A stretch of DNA of 64,000 nt, taken from contig NZ_WINI01000014.1 in the NCBI RefSeq assembly GCF_009497155.1, forward strand, positions 1-64,000. The letters are read 5' to 3'. The notes under the pieces were generated by a model. That model ran no database searches, was not told the DNA's origin, and saw only the letters and a list, made by a program, of their open reading frames with translations. Each line of letters begins with the position of its first letter. Position 1 is the stretch's first letter. This DNA is from Glaciimonas soli (lineage in GTDB: Bacteria > Pseudomonadota > Gammaproteobacteria > Burkholderiales > Burkholderiaceae_D). Positions 19,000-27,897 of this stretch are shown piece after piece. The position numbers and the translations under genes were made by a program.

Positions 19000-19206
19000 G
19001 AAATTGAGTGTTCAATAAAAATAGCAACGATGTATTTTGCGGCAAAACCGACACTCGCGTTGCTTTTTTTATACCCATGGATTTATATTTTCCTGACTTA
19101 TCCAGCAAAAAATGATCAACGAACTCGTCCATGAAAGCGCGTTGATCAAATAACAAATCACGCCTAAGTGACTCATAGCCTCAAAAGCCGACAATCAAAC
19201 CATTCA

Positions 19207-19239
19207 ATAGAAATGGCCGGAATATCCGGCCATTTCTAT
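19207..19239. terminator. Hairpin downstream of the YeiH-type gene
   Basis: A perfect 15-base-pair stem, ATAGAAATGGCCGGA (19207-19221) with its complement (19225-19239), three-base loop. The T tract is weak on both strands, so termination of the minus-strand exporter gene is likely but not textbook. Upstream at 19114-19149 another inverted repeat (TGATCAACG/CGTTGATCA) is present. Confidence 0.6.
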
Positions 19240-19289
19240 TTCCAAGTTCTTTTTAGTATTAACTATCTGCCTTATGCAGATCGATTTAT

Positions 19290-20318
19290 TCAGGCAATAC
19301 CAAGCAGCTTGATCAAGCCAAAGCTGATCACAGACAATACCAGCAAGGATAAAATAACCACCGCAGTGACGCGTCCACCTGCCTTCAATACCGAGCGCGC
19401 ATCAACCCCTAGCCCAAGCGCTGCCATCGATATGATGGTCAGAAAATTTGCTGATACCTGAGCTGGTTTGATCGCGAATTGAGGAATCAGCTCGAAGGAG
19501 CGCAGTCCCATCAACAGCAAGAAGCCGATGATGAACCATGGGACCATATGTGACAGCGATGGACGTGAATCGCTTCCCTCGCTTCCCTTTTTACGGCCAA
19601 ACAGGGACAACAACAGCACCACCGGTCCCAGCATCAGAACACGAATCAACTTCACTAGCGTGCCGATTTGCGCACTAGTCTGCGAGACTGCTACGGTCGC
19701 TGCCAACACTTGCGGTACTGCGTAGACGGTCATTCCGGCGAAAATGCCGAACTGCACCATGGATAGAGAAAGCAACGGCACCAGGAGTGGCAGTACCAGC
19801 ACCACCACGACACCGAACACAGCAGTAAAAGCGATCGAGGCGGCAACATCTTTGCTGTCAGCGTCGATTACCGGGGCTACCGCAGCGATAGCCGAATTAC
19901 CGCAAATGGAATTGCCACAGGCAATCAAAATCGCCATTTTTTTTGGTAAGCCCGCTATTCTGCCGATGCAATAACTGCAAAAGATAACGAGCAACACGAC
20001 GATTGCAATTCCCCCGATCAAACCCGGTCCTTTTTCCATAATGGCGCTGCCGCTGACGGATGCGCCCAATAACACTACGGCAATTTCCAGCACTGTCTTG
20101 GCACCAAAACAAATCCCGGCATCAAAGCGCGCATCAAGCTTGTAAAAAGTACGTACGATACTGCCGAGCAAAATTGCCAATACCAGGCTTTCTAACCAAG
20201 CACGGCCGAAAAAATGCACCTCCAAGTGTTCTAGCCCAAAGGCAACTACCGTAACAGCCCCACACAGAGCCAATCCGGAGAGGTATTTTTTAGCGGCTGT
20301 TACTATATTCGCATCCAT
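19290..20318 (-). CDS. YeiH/YadS-type putative sulfate exporter family protein
   Basis: A 342-residue integral membrane protein of UPF0324 (YeiH), with about 10 hydrophobic segments. Family landmarks are FGAKTVLEIAVVLLGASVSG, CGNSICGNSAIAAVAPVI and a C-terminal LGLGVDARSVLKAGG. I placed the start at ATG 20318, which has AGAGA about 7 bases upstream, rather than an upstream in-frame TTG at 20354. The divergent LysR gene 109 bases away is the usual partner. 'Sulfate exporter' is a family label; transport substrate is unproven here. Confidence 0.9.
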   Translation of the reverse strand: MDANIVTAAKKYLSGLALCGAVTVVAFGLEHLEVHFFGRAWLESLVLAILLGSIVRTFYKLDARFDAGICFGAKTVLEIAVVLLGASVSGSAIMEKGPGLIGGIAIVVLLVIFCSYCIGRIAGLPKKMAILIACGNSICGNSAIAAVAPVIDADSKDVAASIAFTAVFGVVVVLVLPLLVPLLSLSMVQFGIFAGMTVYAVPQVLAATVAVSQTSAQIGTLVKLIRVLMLGPVVLLLSLFGRKKGSEGSDSRPSLSHMVPWFIIGFLLLMGLRSFELIPQFAIKPAQVSANFLTIISMAALGLGVDARSVLKAGGRVTAVVILSLLVLSVISFGLIKLLGIA

Positions 20319-20426
20319 TTTTCGTTCTCTTATTGCCTTAATTTGATGTATCAATTATCGGCTGGACAAATCGTTTAGTAAATTTTAAAATATTTCATAA
20401 TTCGTTAAGTAAAAATGAACGATTAA

Positions 20427-21320
20427 ATGACACTGGAACAATTACGCATTTTTGTTGAGGTTGCCGAGCGTCAGCATTTGACACAAGCGGCCGACGCCCT
20501 CGCACTGACGCCGTCTGCGGTAAGCGCCTCTATCCGCGTGCTGGAAAACCGCTATAGCACTCCTCTGTTCAACCGAGTGGGGCGACGCATCGAGACCAAC
20601 GAAGCTGGGCGGATTTTTCTGACAGAAGCACGTGCCACGCTGGCTAGTGCGCGTGCGGCAGAACTGACGCTTGCGGAATTAGGCGGGCTCAAACGTGGTA
20701 CGTTGAGTATTCAAGCCAGCCAGACGATTTCCAGCTATTGGCTGCCGGAACTACTCGTACGTTTCCGCCAGATGTATCCGCAAATTGAACTCTGTCTGAC
20801 CGTCGGCAATACGCAGCAAGTAGCGCAAGCTGTGGTCGAAGGTACGGCTGATCTGGGATTCGTCGAAGGGAACATAGACGAAGCTGCGTTGACGGTAGAA
20901 ACGGTAGGCGAAGATCGTATCGTGGCTGTCGTCGCACCAGGACATCCGTGGGCAAACGGTGAAAAGCTGAAGCCGGAAGATTTATTAAATAGTCAATGGA
21001 TCATGCGCGAGCAAGGCTCGGGCACCCGCTCTGCCTTCGAAGAAATGCTGGCAGCAATCGGACTCGATGTGAATCAGCTTCAGATCGCCTTAACGTTACC
21101 TTCAAACGAAGCAGTGCGCTCAGCCGTGATGTCTGGGTCTTTTGCAACAGCGGTATCAGAGTTGGTGGTGGCGTCCCACTTGCAAGTGGGCTTGCTCTGT
21201 AAAGTTGATATCGATCTGCCGCCGCGACCGTTTTACCTGTTGCATCACAAAGAACGCTACAAAACCAAGGCCTCACTGGCGCTGCAAGAGTTGATTCAGC
21301 AGCGCACGTCTCCTTTTTAA
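20427..21320 (+). CDS. LysR family transcriptional regulator (YeiE/CysB-like)
   Basis: A 297-residue LysR regulator. The DNA-binding helix region is MTLEQLRIFVEVAERQHLTQ followed by AADALALTPSAVSASIRVLE, and the effector domain has QASQTISSYWLPELLVRFR, typical of regulators paired with yeiH. It is divergent from the YeiH-type exporter across a 108-base AT-rich spacer (20319-20426) with several TCGTT/AACGA half-sites, so mutual control is likely. Confidence 0.92.
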   Translation: MTLEQLRIFVEVAERQHLTQAADALALTPSAVSASIRVLENRYSTPLFNRVGRRIETNEAGRIFLTEARATLASARAAELTLAELGGLKRGTLSIQASQTISSYWLPELLVRFRQMYPQIELCLTVGNTQQVAQAVVEGTADLGFVEGNIDEAALTVETVGEDRIVAVVAPGHPWANGEKLKPEDLLNSQWIMREQGSGTRSAFEEMLAAIGLDVNQLQIALTLPSNEAVRSAVMSGSFATAVSELVVASHLQVGLLCKVDIDLPPRPFYLLHHKERYKTKASLALQELIQQRTSPF

Positions 21321-21472
21321 GCACTGTGAAATTTCGTTCCTAACAATGCCTGCACCCATTTACGGCTAATTTCCATTTGCAGTCGTTTTCCACTAGCTCT
21401 CACAATGTGGAAACTTGTAAGCAAACTGCATTGGCAAGTTTTTTGCTTTGAGAATTCGTTTATACTCTGCGC

Positions 21473-22543
21473 ATGAGTGTAAACGAACCCAATATTTTGA
21501 CTAATTCCACCTCCAATACGGTCGAGCCAACACGCATCGACCAGACCCTGCGCGCCACTCGCGCTTTAGAGCTTGCCCGGCAAACCCTGCAAATCGAAGC
21601 CGATGCCATCATCGCTCTGCGAGATCGCTTGTCCAATAATGCCGTCTCTGCGCCTGATACGCCGTTCGCTCAAGCTGTAGCGCTTTTGCTTGCTTGCAGC
21701 GGTCGCGTTGTTGTCTCGGGCATCGGCAAATCCGGCCACATTGCTCGCAAAATTGCTGCGACTCTGGCCTCAACCGGAACACCTGCATTTTTCATTCATC
21801 CAGCCGAAGCGGCACACGGTGATTTAGGCATGGTAACGGAGCAGGATGCGTTTATTGCCATTTCCAATTCAGGTGAAACTGCCGAATTAATGGCGATTGT
21901 TCCCAGCGTCAAACGCATGGGGGCAAGCTTAATTGCCATGACCGGTAACGATGCGTCTGAATTGGCGAAATTGGCGACAGTCCATCTCAACGTGAAAGTA
22001 GATCAGGAAGCATGCCCACTCAACCTGGCTCCGACAGCGAGCACTACGGCAACCCTGGCGCTAGGTGATGCACTAGCGGTCGCGCTACTGGATGCCCGTG
22101 GTTTTCGCGAAGAAGACTTCGCCCGCTCGCACCCTGGTGGCGCGTTAGGACGCCGTTTGTTAACGCATGTGCGCGATGTGATGCGTAGCGGCGATGCGAT
22201 TCCGGCGGTCACAGCGGATATTTCCCTATCGGCTGCACTACTCGAAATTACGCGCAAAGGGATTGCCATGACAGCGGTAGTCGATGCGCAGTTTCGCCCT
22301 ATCGGCGTGTTTACCGACGGTGATTTACGCCGTTTGATTGAACAAGTACAAGATTTTTCTAAATTGAAGATTGCCGATGTGATGCATCCAAACCCGCACA
22401 CCATCGGTCCCGATCAATTGGCGGTTGATGCTGTACATGACATGGAACAGTATCGCATTAACCAATTATTAGTCACCGATGACAGTGGCAAACTGGTGGG
22501 TGCATTGCACATCCACGACTTGACCCGCGCCAAGGTAATTTAA
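21473..22543 (+). CDS. kdsD: Arabinose-5-phosphate isomerase (Kdo synthesis)
   Basis: A 356-residue sugar isomerase converting D-ribulose 5-phosphate to D-arabinose 5-phosphate, the first step towards Kdo of lipopolysaccharide. The SIS domain shows VVVSGIGKSGHIARKIAATLASTG and SNSGETAELMAIVP; two CBS domains occupy the C-terminus (DVMRSGDAIPAV and DVMHPNPHTIGP). About 25 extra residues precede the family core. The ATG lacks a Shine-Dalgarno site and lies 6 bases after a TATACT box (21461-21466), which suggests a leaderless mRNA. It overlaps kdsC by one base. Confidence 0.95.
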   Translation: MSVNEPNILTNSTSNTVEPTRIDQTLRATRALELARQTLQIEADAIIALRDRLSNNAVSAPDTPFAQAVALLLACSGRVVVSGIGKSGHIARKIAATLASTGTPAFFIHPAEAAHGDLGMVTEQDAFIAISNSGETAELMAIVPSVKRMGASLIAMTGNDASELAKLATVHLNVKVDQEACPLNLAPTASTTATLALGDALAVALLDARGFREEDFARSHPGGALGRRLLTHVRDVMRSGDAIPAVTADISLSAALLEITRKGIAMTAVVDAQFRPIGVFTDGDLRRLIEQVQDFSKLKIADVMHPNPHTIGPDQLAVDAVHDMEQYRINQLLVTDDSGKLVGALHIHDLTRAKVI

Positions 22544-23127
22544 TGACAGCATCAATGACGATATCAGGCAATGCGAACCATCAGCCAAGCGCCGAAGTGC
22601 TGGCACGTGCCGCCAAAGTACAACTGATGATTTTTGACGTTGATGGTGTGTTGACCGATGGCAGTTTGTATTTTGATGCCGATGGCGAGCAAGTCAAACG
22701 CTTTAATGTACTTGATGGCCTTGGTATTAAGCTATTACAAAAAATGGGAATTGCGACCGCCATCATTACCGCGCGCAGTTCGCCCATAGTGCGACGACGT
22801 GCCGAAGATCTTGGTATCACGCACGTCTTTCAGGGTGCGCTCGAAAAGCATCTGGCACTGGCAGAATTATTGGCACAATTGAACTTGTCGGAGGATGCTT
22901 GCGGTTACATTGGCGATGATGTCATCGACTTGCCGATTCTGACCCGCGCCGGATTCGCCGTCAGTGTGCCTAATGGTCATCCGGAAGCAACCTCGCGTGT
23001 GCATTACGTCACGCATGCGCTTGGCGGCAACGGTGCGGTACGTGAGGTATGCGATTTGGTGTTGCGGGCGCAAAATAAATATGAAGCTGCGATCGCTTCG
23101 TATCTGAACAACTCTGTCGGTTTGTAG
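22543..23127 (+). CDS. kdsC: 3-deoxy-D-manno-octulosonate 8-phosphate phosphatase
   Basis: A 194-residue C0-type HAD phosphatase that releases Kdo from Kdo-8-phosphate. The nucleophile motif is IFDVDGVLTDGSLYF (about 28-42), followed by FNVLDGLGIKLL, the Thr motif IITARSS and GDDVIDLPILTRAGF. It is tetrameric in the family and has no cap domain, consistent with its length. Overlaps kdsD and is followed 13 bases on by lptC. Confidence 0.97.
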   Translation: MTASMTISGNANHQPSAEVLARAAKVQLMIFDVDGVLTDGSLYFDADGEQVKRFNVLDGLGIKLLQKMGIATAIITARSSPIVRRRAEDLGITHVFQGALEKHLALAELLAQLNLSEDACGYIGDDVIDLPILTRAGFAVSVPNGHPEATSRVHYVTHALGGNGAVREVCDLVLRAQNKYEAAIASYLNNSVGL

Positions 23128-23140
23128 CCAAATAAGCAGC

Positions 23141-23740
23141 ATGAAAAATCTTCGCTCCACTTTCCGCTTACGCTTCATCATGCTGCTGCTCTTGTGTGTC
23201 GCTTTGACACTAGGCAGTTTTTGGATGGTGGAAGTGATGCATAAAAAAACAGAAGAAGTCATCCCTACTCCGGCCCGCACCGAACCTGATTATTATGTAG
23301 ATAACTTCAATTACGTACAAATGGCCATTGACGGTCAACCACGCTACAACATCACTGGCCAGCGTCTGACGCACAACCCTATGGATGATTCTTTCGATGT
23401 GATACTGCCAGTGATACACAGTTTATCGAAAGACAATCCGCCGATGACTTTACGATCCGACACCGGCAAGATTGAAGACAACAATAGCAAAGTGAATTTA
23501 TATGGCAATGTTAAAGCCGATCGCCTGCCTACGCCGACCAGCAGCGAGTTCCATTTAAAATCTGAGTATTTATTATTACTGCCGGACGACGACATTATCA
23601 AAAGTGATAAATTTGTAGAAATGACTTTGGATCAATCTGTCATGACCGGTACCGGGCTGTATGCCAACAACGCAACCCGTGTAATGAAACTGTTCAAGAA
23701 TGTGCACGCGAATATTCCGCCATCGACGAAAAAACCATAA
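23141..23740 (+). CDS. lptC: LPS export ABC transporter periplasmic protein LptC
   Basis: A 199-residue bitopic protein linking the LptBFG ABC transporter to the periplasmic LptA bridge. One N-terminal transmembrane helix (about 9-30, FIMLLLLCVALTLGSFWMV) is followed by the OstA/LptC beta-jellyroll (YVDNFNYVQMAIDGQPRYN onwards). Position between kdsC and lptA confirms the call. Confidence 0.93.
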   Translation: MKNLRSTFRLRFIMLLLLCVALTLGSFWMVEVMHKKTEEVIPTPARTEPDYYVDNFNYVQMAIDGQPRYNITGQRLTHNPMDDSFDVILPVIHSLSKDNPPMTLRSDTGKIEDNNSKVNLYGNVKADRLPTPTSSEFHLKSEYLLLLPDDDIIKSDKFVEMTLDQSVMTGTGLYANNATRVMKLFKNVHANIPPSTKKP

Positions 23741-23792
23741 CATCAACAATAAAGTAAATAGATCGAACGACATGATCTTTCTTAGGATTTTT

Positions 23793-24422
23793 ATGAAGCG
23801 CATTTTCTCAGCTCTCTCCACCTTTTCTTTAGCAAGTGCTTTTTTAGCCTTGCAACTGGCAGCCATGCCAATCGCACATGCCGAAAAAGCAGATTCTGAA
23901 AAGCCAACTAATATCGAAGCTGATCAATTCACAATGGATGACGTGAAACAGGTCAAAACATTCACAGGCAATGTGATCATGACACGCGGCAGCATGAAAA
24001 TGACCGGCGCGAAAGTCGTCGTCACCACTGATCCGGCCGGCTACCAATTCGCCGTGCTATACGCGGCACCAGGCGACTTTGCAAAGTTCAGCCAGAAGCG
24101 CGATAGTGACCCTAATGTTGCATCCCCTCCGAATTTGTGGATAGACGGTCAGGCTGCAGATCGCATCGAATATGACGACAAAACTGAAATCGCCAAACTC
24201 TACAAAGATGCCCAAATGCGCCGCCTTGAACTCCCGAAAGGAGCGACCATGGCTGATGTCAAACCACAAGACATTAAGGTAACTGATAAGGTCAACGGCC
24301 AATTCATTCTGTACGATAGTCGCGCTGAATTCTATTCAGTCAATAACACTGTCGACGGCGTAAGTAAGCCAGGTGCAGGACGTATTACTGCTGTACTTCA
24401 ACCGAAGCCAAAACAACCATGA
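23793..24422 (+). CDS. lptA: Lipopolysaccharide transport periplasmic protein LptA
   Basis: A periplasmic OstA-fold protein of about 209 residues that forms the LPS bridge from LptC to LptD. I start it at ATG 23793 (AGGA five bases before), which gives a normal signal peptide ending at PIAHA; longer in-frame starts (23700, 23772) would place charged residues before the signal. The mature part begins [20 protein letters not shown], and [20 protein letters not shown] is typical. It overlaps lptB by four bases (ATGA). Confidence 0.94.
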   Translation: MKRIFSALSTFSLASAFLALQLAAMPIAHAEKADSEKPTNIEADQFTMDDVKQVKTFTGNVIMTRGSMKMTGAKVVVTTDPAGYQFAVLYAAPGDFAKFSQKRDSDPNVASPPNLWIDGQAADRIEYDDKTEIAKLYKDAQMRRLELPKGATMADVKPQDIKVTDKVNGQFILYDSRAEFYSVNNTVDGVSKPGAGRITAVLQPKPKQP

Positions 24423-25207
24423 TCAATGCAACAACTTCCTCCTCCGGCACTGTTACCAATAGCGGTGAAACCAGTACGCTGATAGTCACAGGCCTGCAAA
24501 AAAGCTATGGTGCGCGTCAGGTTGTGCGTGATGTTTCGCTGCAAGTAAAAAGCGGCGAAGTCATCGGATTATTGGGCCCCAACGGTGCCGGTAAAACGAC
24601 ATCGTTCTACATGATCGTCGGCTTGGTCCCATCAAATGGCGGCACAATTGATTTGAATGGCGTCGATATCTCGCGCCTTCCGATTCACCAGCGTGCGGTA
24701 CTGGGTCTTTCCTATTTGCCACAAGAAGCATCTGTATTTCGCAAACTAACCGTGGAAGACAATATCCGGGCGGTGCTGGAATTACAAAAACCAAATGGCA
24801 AAGCATTAACCAAGACACAAATCAACGATCAACTTGAGTTGTTGCTAAAAGAATTACAGATTGAAAAGCTGCGCGACAACCAGGCTTTATCCCTATCTGG
24901 GGGTGAACGACGCCGCGTAGAGATCGCCCGAGCCTTGGCAACCAATCCTCGCTTCGTGTTGCTGGATGAGCCGTTCGCCGGTGTCGATCCAATTGCGGTC
25001 ATCGAAATTCAGCGCATCGTACGCTTCTTGAAAGAACGCGGCATCGGCGTCTTGATCACTGATCATAATGTCCGTGAAACCCTCGGCATTTGTGACCGCG
25101 CTTACATTATCAACCAAGGCAGCGTGCTAGCCAGCGGCAATCCAGAAGACATCATCGCCAATGAATCGGTGCGACGCGTGTATCTGGGTGAACATTTCCG
25201 CATGTGA
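24419..25207 (+). CDS. lptB: LPS export ABC transporter ATP-binding protein LptB
   Basis: A 262-residue cytoplasmic ATPase driving LPS extraction by LptFG. Walker A is [18 protein letters not shown], the Q-loop [12 protein letters not shown], the signature [16 protein letters not shown], Walker [17 protein letters not shown] and the switch His TDHNVRETL. About 20 extra Ser/Thr-rich residues precede the family start. The lptFG genes are not in the window. Confidence 0.97.
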   Translation: MINATTSSSGTVTNSGETSTLIVTGLQKSYGARQVVRDVSLQVKSGEVIGLLGPNGAGKTTSFYMIVGLVPSNGGTIDLNGVDISRLPIHQRAVLGLSYLPQEASVFRKLTVEDNIRAVLELQKPNGKALTKTQINDQLELLLKELQIEKLRDNQALSLSGGERRRVEIARALATNPRFVLLDEPFAGVDPIAVIEIQRIVRFLKERGIGVLITDHNVRETLGICDRAYIINQGSVLASGNPEDIIANESVRRVYLGEHFRM

Positions 25208-25285
25208 TCACAAAAACACCATGCGCTCATGCCAGAACGATGCTCCGCTGTTTGTACTATGTTCAGCCGTTGATGTAAGTAGCCG

Positions 25286-26779
25286 ATGAAACAGTCTCTC
25301 CAACTCCGCACCTCGCAACATCTGGCGCTCACGCCGCAATTGCAGCAGTCAATACGATTGCTGCAATTATCCACCTTAGAACTACATCAAGAGCTGGAAC
25401 AAATCCTGTCAGACAATCCTTTGCTGGAACGACTGGATGATCCCCTCGACAATTCGGTGCGATTGTTAGCCGATGGCAGCATTAATGGCACGCCGTCCAC
25501 CATGACCAGCTCTGATGCTCCTATTGGCGAAGGTGAACGCGATAACAGTACCGCCAATTTCGATGCTGAAACGAATAGCGATAGCGGCGACGACAACAGC
25601 GGTGCCGCAACCAGCGATGCCGATTGGAATTTTGACGATGTTGCACGTACATCCAAGACCACCGACGATGAAAATTCGCGACCACAATTAGAGTCGTACG
25701 AAATAACGTTACGCGAACATTTGCTAGAGCAAATGCGTGAAATTGTGCATCAACGGCGTGACCGCGTATTGGTCGAAATGATCATTGATGCGCTCGATGA
25801 AAATGGCTACCTGGAAGATCCCATAGCAGAGATACATGCGCGCATTCCGGAAGAGTTGGATGTCGAAATTGAAGAGCTGGAAACTGCATTGACGATGGTG
25901 CAGAGTTTTTCCCCTACCGGTGTCGGTGCGCGCGATGCCGCCGAGTGCCTTTCGCTGCAAATTAAAGCGCTACCCAAAGTCCCGTTTGTCACTCGCCGCC
26001 TGGCCTTGTCGATAGTGCAAGGTTACCTGACCTTATTTGCGCAACGGGATTTCAATAAAATCAAGAAAGCCCTAGATTGTGACGACGAAGATTTGCGTGA
26101 AGCGCAAGTCATTATCAAACAATGCAATCCACATCCTGGTGCTTCGTTCTCTGGCGGCGCATCCGATTATGTGATGCCTGATGTGATTGTGAAACGGACA
26201 AAACACGGCTGGCAAGTCGTACTCAATCATGATGTGATGCCAAGGTTGCGGGTCAATGCGCTGTACGCCAATATTCTTAAAGAAAATAAAGGCGAAGCAT
26301 CGCTCGCTTCGCAGCTACAAGAAGCCAAATGGCTGATCAAAAACATGCGTCAACGCTTCGATACGATCTTACGTGTCGCGCAGGCAATTGTTGAACGGCA
26401 ACGCAATTTCTTCTCGCATGGCGCAGTTGCAATGCGCCCCCTTGTATTGCGTGAAATAGCTGATACACTAGGTTTACACGAGAGCACAATCTCTCGCGTG
26501 ACGACTCAGAAATACATGCTCACCCCTCACGGGATGTTCGAATTAAAGTATTTCTTCGGCAGCCATGTCGCGACTGAGGCCGGTGGAGAGGCTTCCTCAA
26601 CCGCGATACGTGCGTTGATCAAACAACTGATAGGAGCGGAAGATTCTAAAAGTCCTTTCTCTGACAGCAAGATTGCCGATATGCTCGCGGAACAAGGTAT
26701 GGTGGTGGCACGTCGCACCGTCGCAAAATATCGCGAAGCCTTAAGAATTCCGCCGGTGAATTTGCGCAAATCTTTATAG
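25286..26779 (+). CDS. rpoN: RNA polymerase sigma-54 factor
   Basis: A 497-residue sigma-54 protein. Region I is the Gln/Leu-rich N-terminus ([20 protein letters not shown]), region II is acidic and variable (about 60-140), region III includes the core-binding part and the helix-turn-helix [22 protein letters not shown]. The RpoN box [10 protein letters not shown] (about 480) binds the -24 element. It recognises GG-GC promoters with enhancer-binding proteins. It follows lptB after 78 bases, as in many proteobacteria. Confidence 0.98.
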   Translation: MKQSLQLRTSQHLALTPQLQQSIRLLQLSTLELHQELEQILSDNPLLERLDDPLDNSVRLLADGSINGTPSTMTSSDAPIGEGERDNSTANFDAETNSDSGDDNSGAATSDADWNFDDVARTSKTTDDENSRPQLESYEITLREHLLEQMREIVHQRRDRVLVEMIIDALDENGYLEDPIAEIHARIPEELDVEIEELETALTMVQSFSPTGVGARDAAECLSLQIKALPKVPFVTRRLALSIVQGYLTLFAQRDFNKIKKALDCDDEDLREAQVIIKQCNPHPGASFSGGASDYVMPDVIVKRTKHGWQVVLNHDVMPRLRVNALYANILKENKGEASLASQLQEAKWLIKNMRQRFDTILRVAQAIVERQRNFFSHGAVAMRPLVLREIADTLGLHESTISRVTTQKYMLTPHGMFELKYFFGSHVATEAGGEASSTAIRALIKQLIGAEDSKSPFSDSKIADMLAEQGMVVARRTVAKYREALRIPPVNLRKSL

Positions 26780-26886
26780 TTGTTTGGCTGTTAGCTATTT
26801 GTATAACCGTCGCTGTGTTCGGAGCCAAGATCACGTACTTTTTGTACTATCCGAACCGCCAACGACATACGACATAGGAGTACAGC

Positions 26887-27246
26887 ATGAATTTGAATAT
26901 CAGTGGTCATCACCTCGAAGTCACTCCCGCCATCCGTGAACACGTACTAAACAAACTGGATCGCATCAAACGTCATTTCGATCAAGTTATCGACATCAAC
27001 GTGATCTTGTCTGTCGATAAATTACCCGAAAAAGACCGATCGCAAAAAGCAGAAGCGACGCTGCGCGTAAAAGGCAAAGACCTGCATGCCGAGAGCATAG
27101 CGCATGACCTTTACGCAGCCATTGATTTACTGATCGACAAGCTCGACAGCCAAGTCAAAAAATATAAGGACAAAATACAGAATCACCAAGGTGAATCAGT
27201 TAAACATTCTGCAGATAAATGGGATGAGGCCGCAGCACAGATGTGA
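26887..27246 (+). CDS. hpf: Ribosome hibernation-promoting factor, HPF/RaiA family
   Basis: A 119-residue short-type HPF/YfiA protein that binds the 30S decoding region of resting ribosomes. The N-terminus [20 protein letters not shown] and the segments [19 protein letters not shown] and [20 protein letters not shown] are typical. There is no long C-terminal dimerisation domain. It lies after rpoN as usual, but ptsN and hprK, which normally follow in this order, are missing; a terminator closes the operon. Confidence 0.95.
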   Translation: MNLNISGHHLEVTPAIREHVLNKLDRIKRHFDQVIDINVILSVDKLPEKDRSQKAEATLRVKGKDLHAESIAHDLYAAIDLLIDKLDSQVKKYKDKIQNHQGESVKHSADKWDEAAAQM

Positions 27247-27281
27247 TGGATATTTCTTAAGCTGTTAGCTAACTAATGGAT

Positions 27282-27316
27282 AAGGGCGCAGTGAATGCGC
27301 CCTTTGTTATTTTTGG
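27282..27316 (+). terminator. Intrinsic terminator after hpf
   Basis: Stem AAGGGCGCA (27282-27290) with TGCGCCCTT (27296-27304), five-base loop, followed by TTGTTATTTTT. It ends the kds-lpt-rpoN-hpf transcript just before the convergent soxR gene. Confidence 0.85.
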
Positions 27317-27330
27317 CTCTACCTTCGTAA

Positions 27331-27801
27331 CTATCCATTTTCAGTCATCACATCTGCAGCGTGATCGCCCAACAAATATCTTGGGCCAGCACCGCGTCGT
27401 TTGGCGCTATCGTCAGGGTTATACAGCGCGCACTTACGTAACGACAAACAACCGCAGCCTATACACGATGTCAATTGATCGCGTAATGCTGTCAGCGCAT
27501 CTATGCGTTGCTGCAGATGAGGACGCCATGCGCTTGAAAGGCGCTCCCAGTCTTGCTTAGTTGGCGTCCGTTGTTGCGGCAATGTCGATAACGCCGCTTT
27601 GATTTCCTCCAAACTCAATCCCACTGTTTGTGCCACTCTAATGAATGCAATCCTACGCAAAACTTCTCGGGAAAATTGCCGCTGTTTCCCGGTTGTTCTG
27701 GTGCTTGTTATTAAATCTTCGCTTTCGTAAAACCGCAGTGCACTAGCCGCCACGCCAGAACGCTTTGCCAGTTCGCCGATTGTGATCCAATTTTCTGCCA
27801 T
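27331..27801 (-). CDS. soxR: Redox-sensitive transcriptional activator SoxR
   Basis: A 156-residue MerR-family activator. The N-terminal helix-turn-helix (WITIGELAKRSGVAASALRF) is followed by a dimer helix and the cluster motif CIGCGCLSLRKC (Cys113, 116, 118, 124), i.e. CX2CXCX5C, which ligates the [2Fe-2S] centre oxidised by redox-cycling compounds. The ATG at 27801 is chosen because AAGGAA lies upstream. It is divergent from a questin-oxidase-like gene; no soxS is present, so this SoxR probably acts directly on oxidoreductase genes, as in non-enteric bacteria. Confidence 0.96.
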   Translation of the reverse strand: MAENWITIGELAKRSGVAASALRFYESEDLITSTRTTGKQRQFSREVLRRIAFIRVAQTVGLSLEEIKAALSTLPQQRTPTKQDWERLSSAWRPHLQQRIDALTALRDQLTSCIGCGCLSLRKCALYNPDDSAKRRGAGPRYLLGDHAADVMTENG

Positions 27802-27834
27802 AAAATTTCCTTCAACCATTTTCGATATTTTGCG

Positions 27835-27865
27835 TTGACTTCAAGTTGACTTTAACTTTTACACT
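27835..27865 (+). promoter_or_regulatory. SoxR-controlled promoter with SoxR box
   Basis: TTGACT (27835-27840) and TACACT (27860-27865) are separated by 19 bases, the overlong spacer typical of MerR-family promoters. The spacer carries CTTCAAGTTGACTTTAAC (27839-27856), which matches the enterobacterial SoxR box CCTCAAGTTAACTTGAGG at 13 of 18 positions. It points to the questin-oxidase-like gene, with a start expected near 27872. Confidence 0.8.
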
Positions 27866-27897
27866 ATAGTCGTCAATAGTGAATTTTGGAAATTTCT

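Noticed and set aside
19023-19075. Plus-strand terminator (AGCAACG/CGTTGCT then T7) upstream of the CPA2 antiporter gene
   Set aside because: The loop is about 30 bases and no plus-strand gene ends nearby, so a functional terminator is doubtful.
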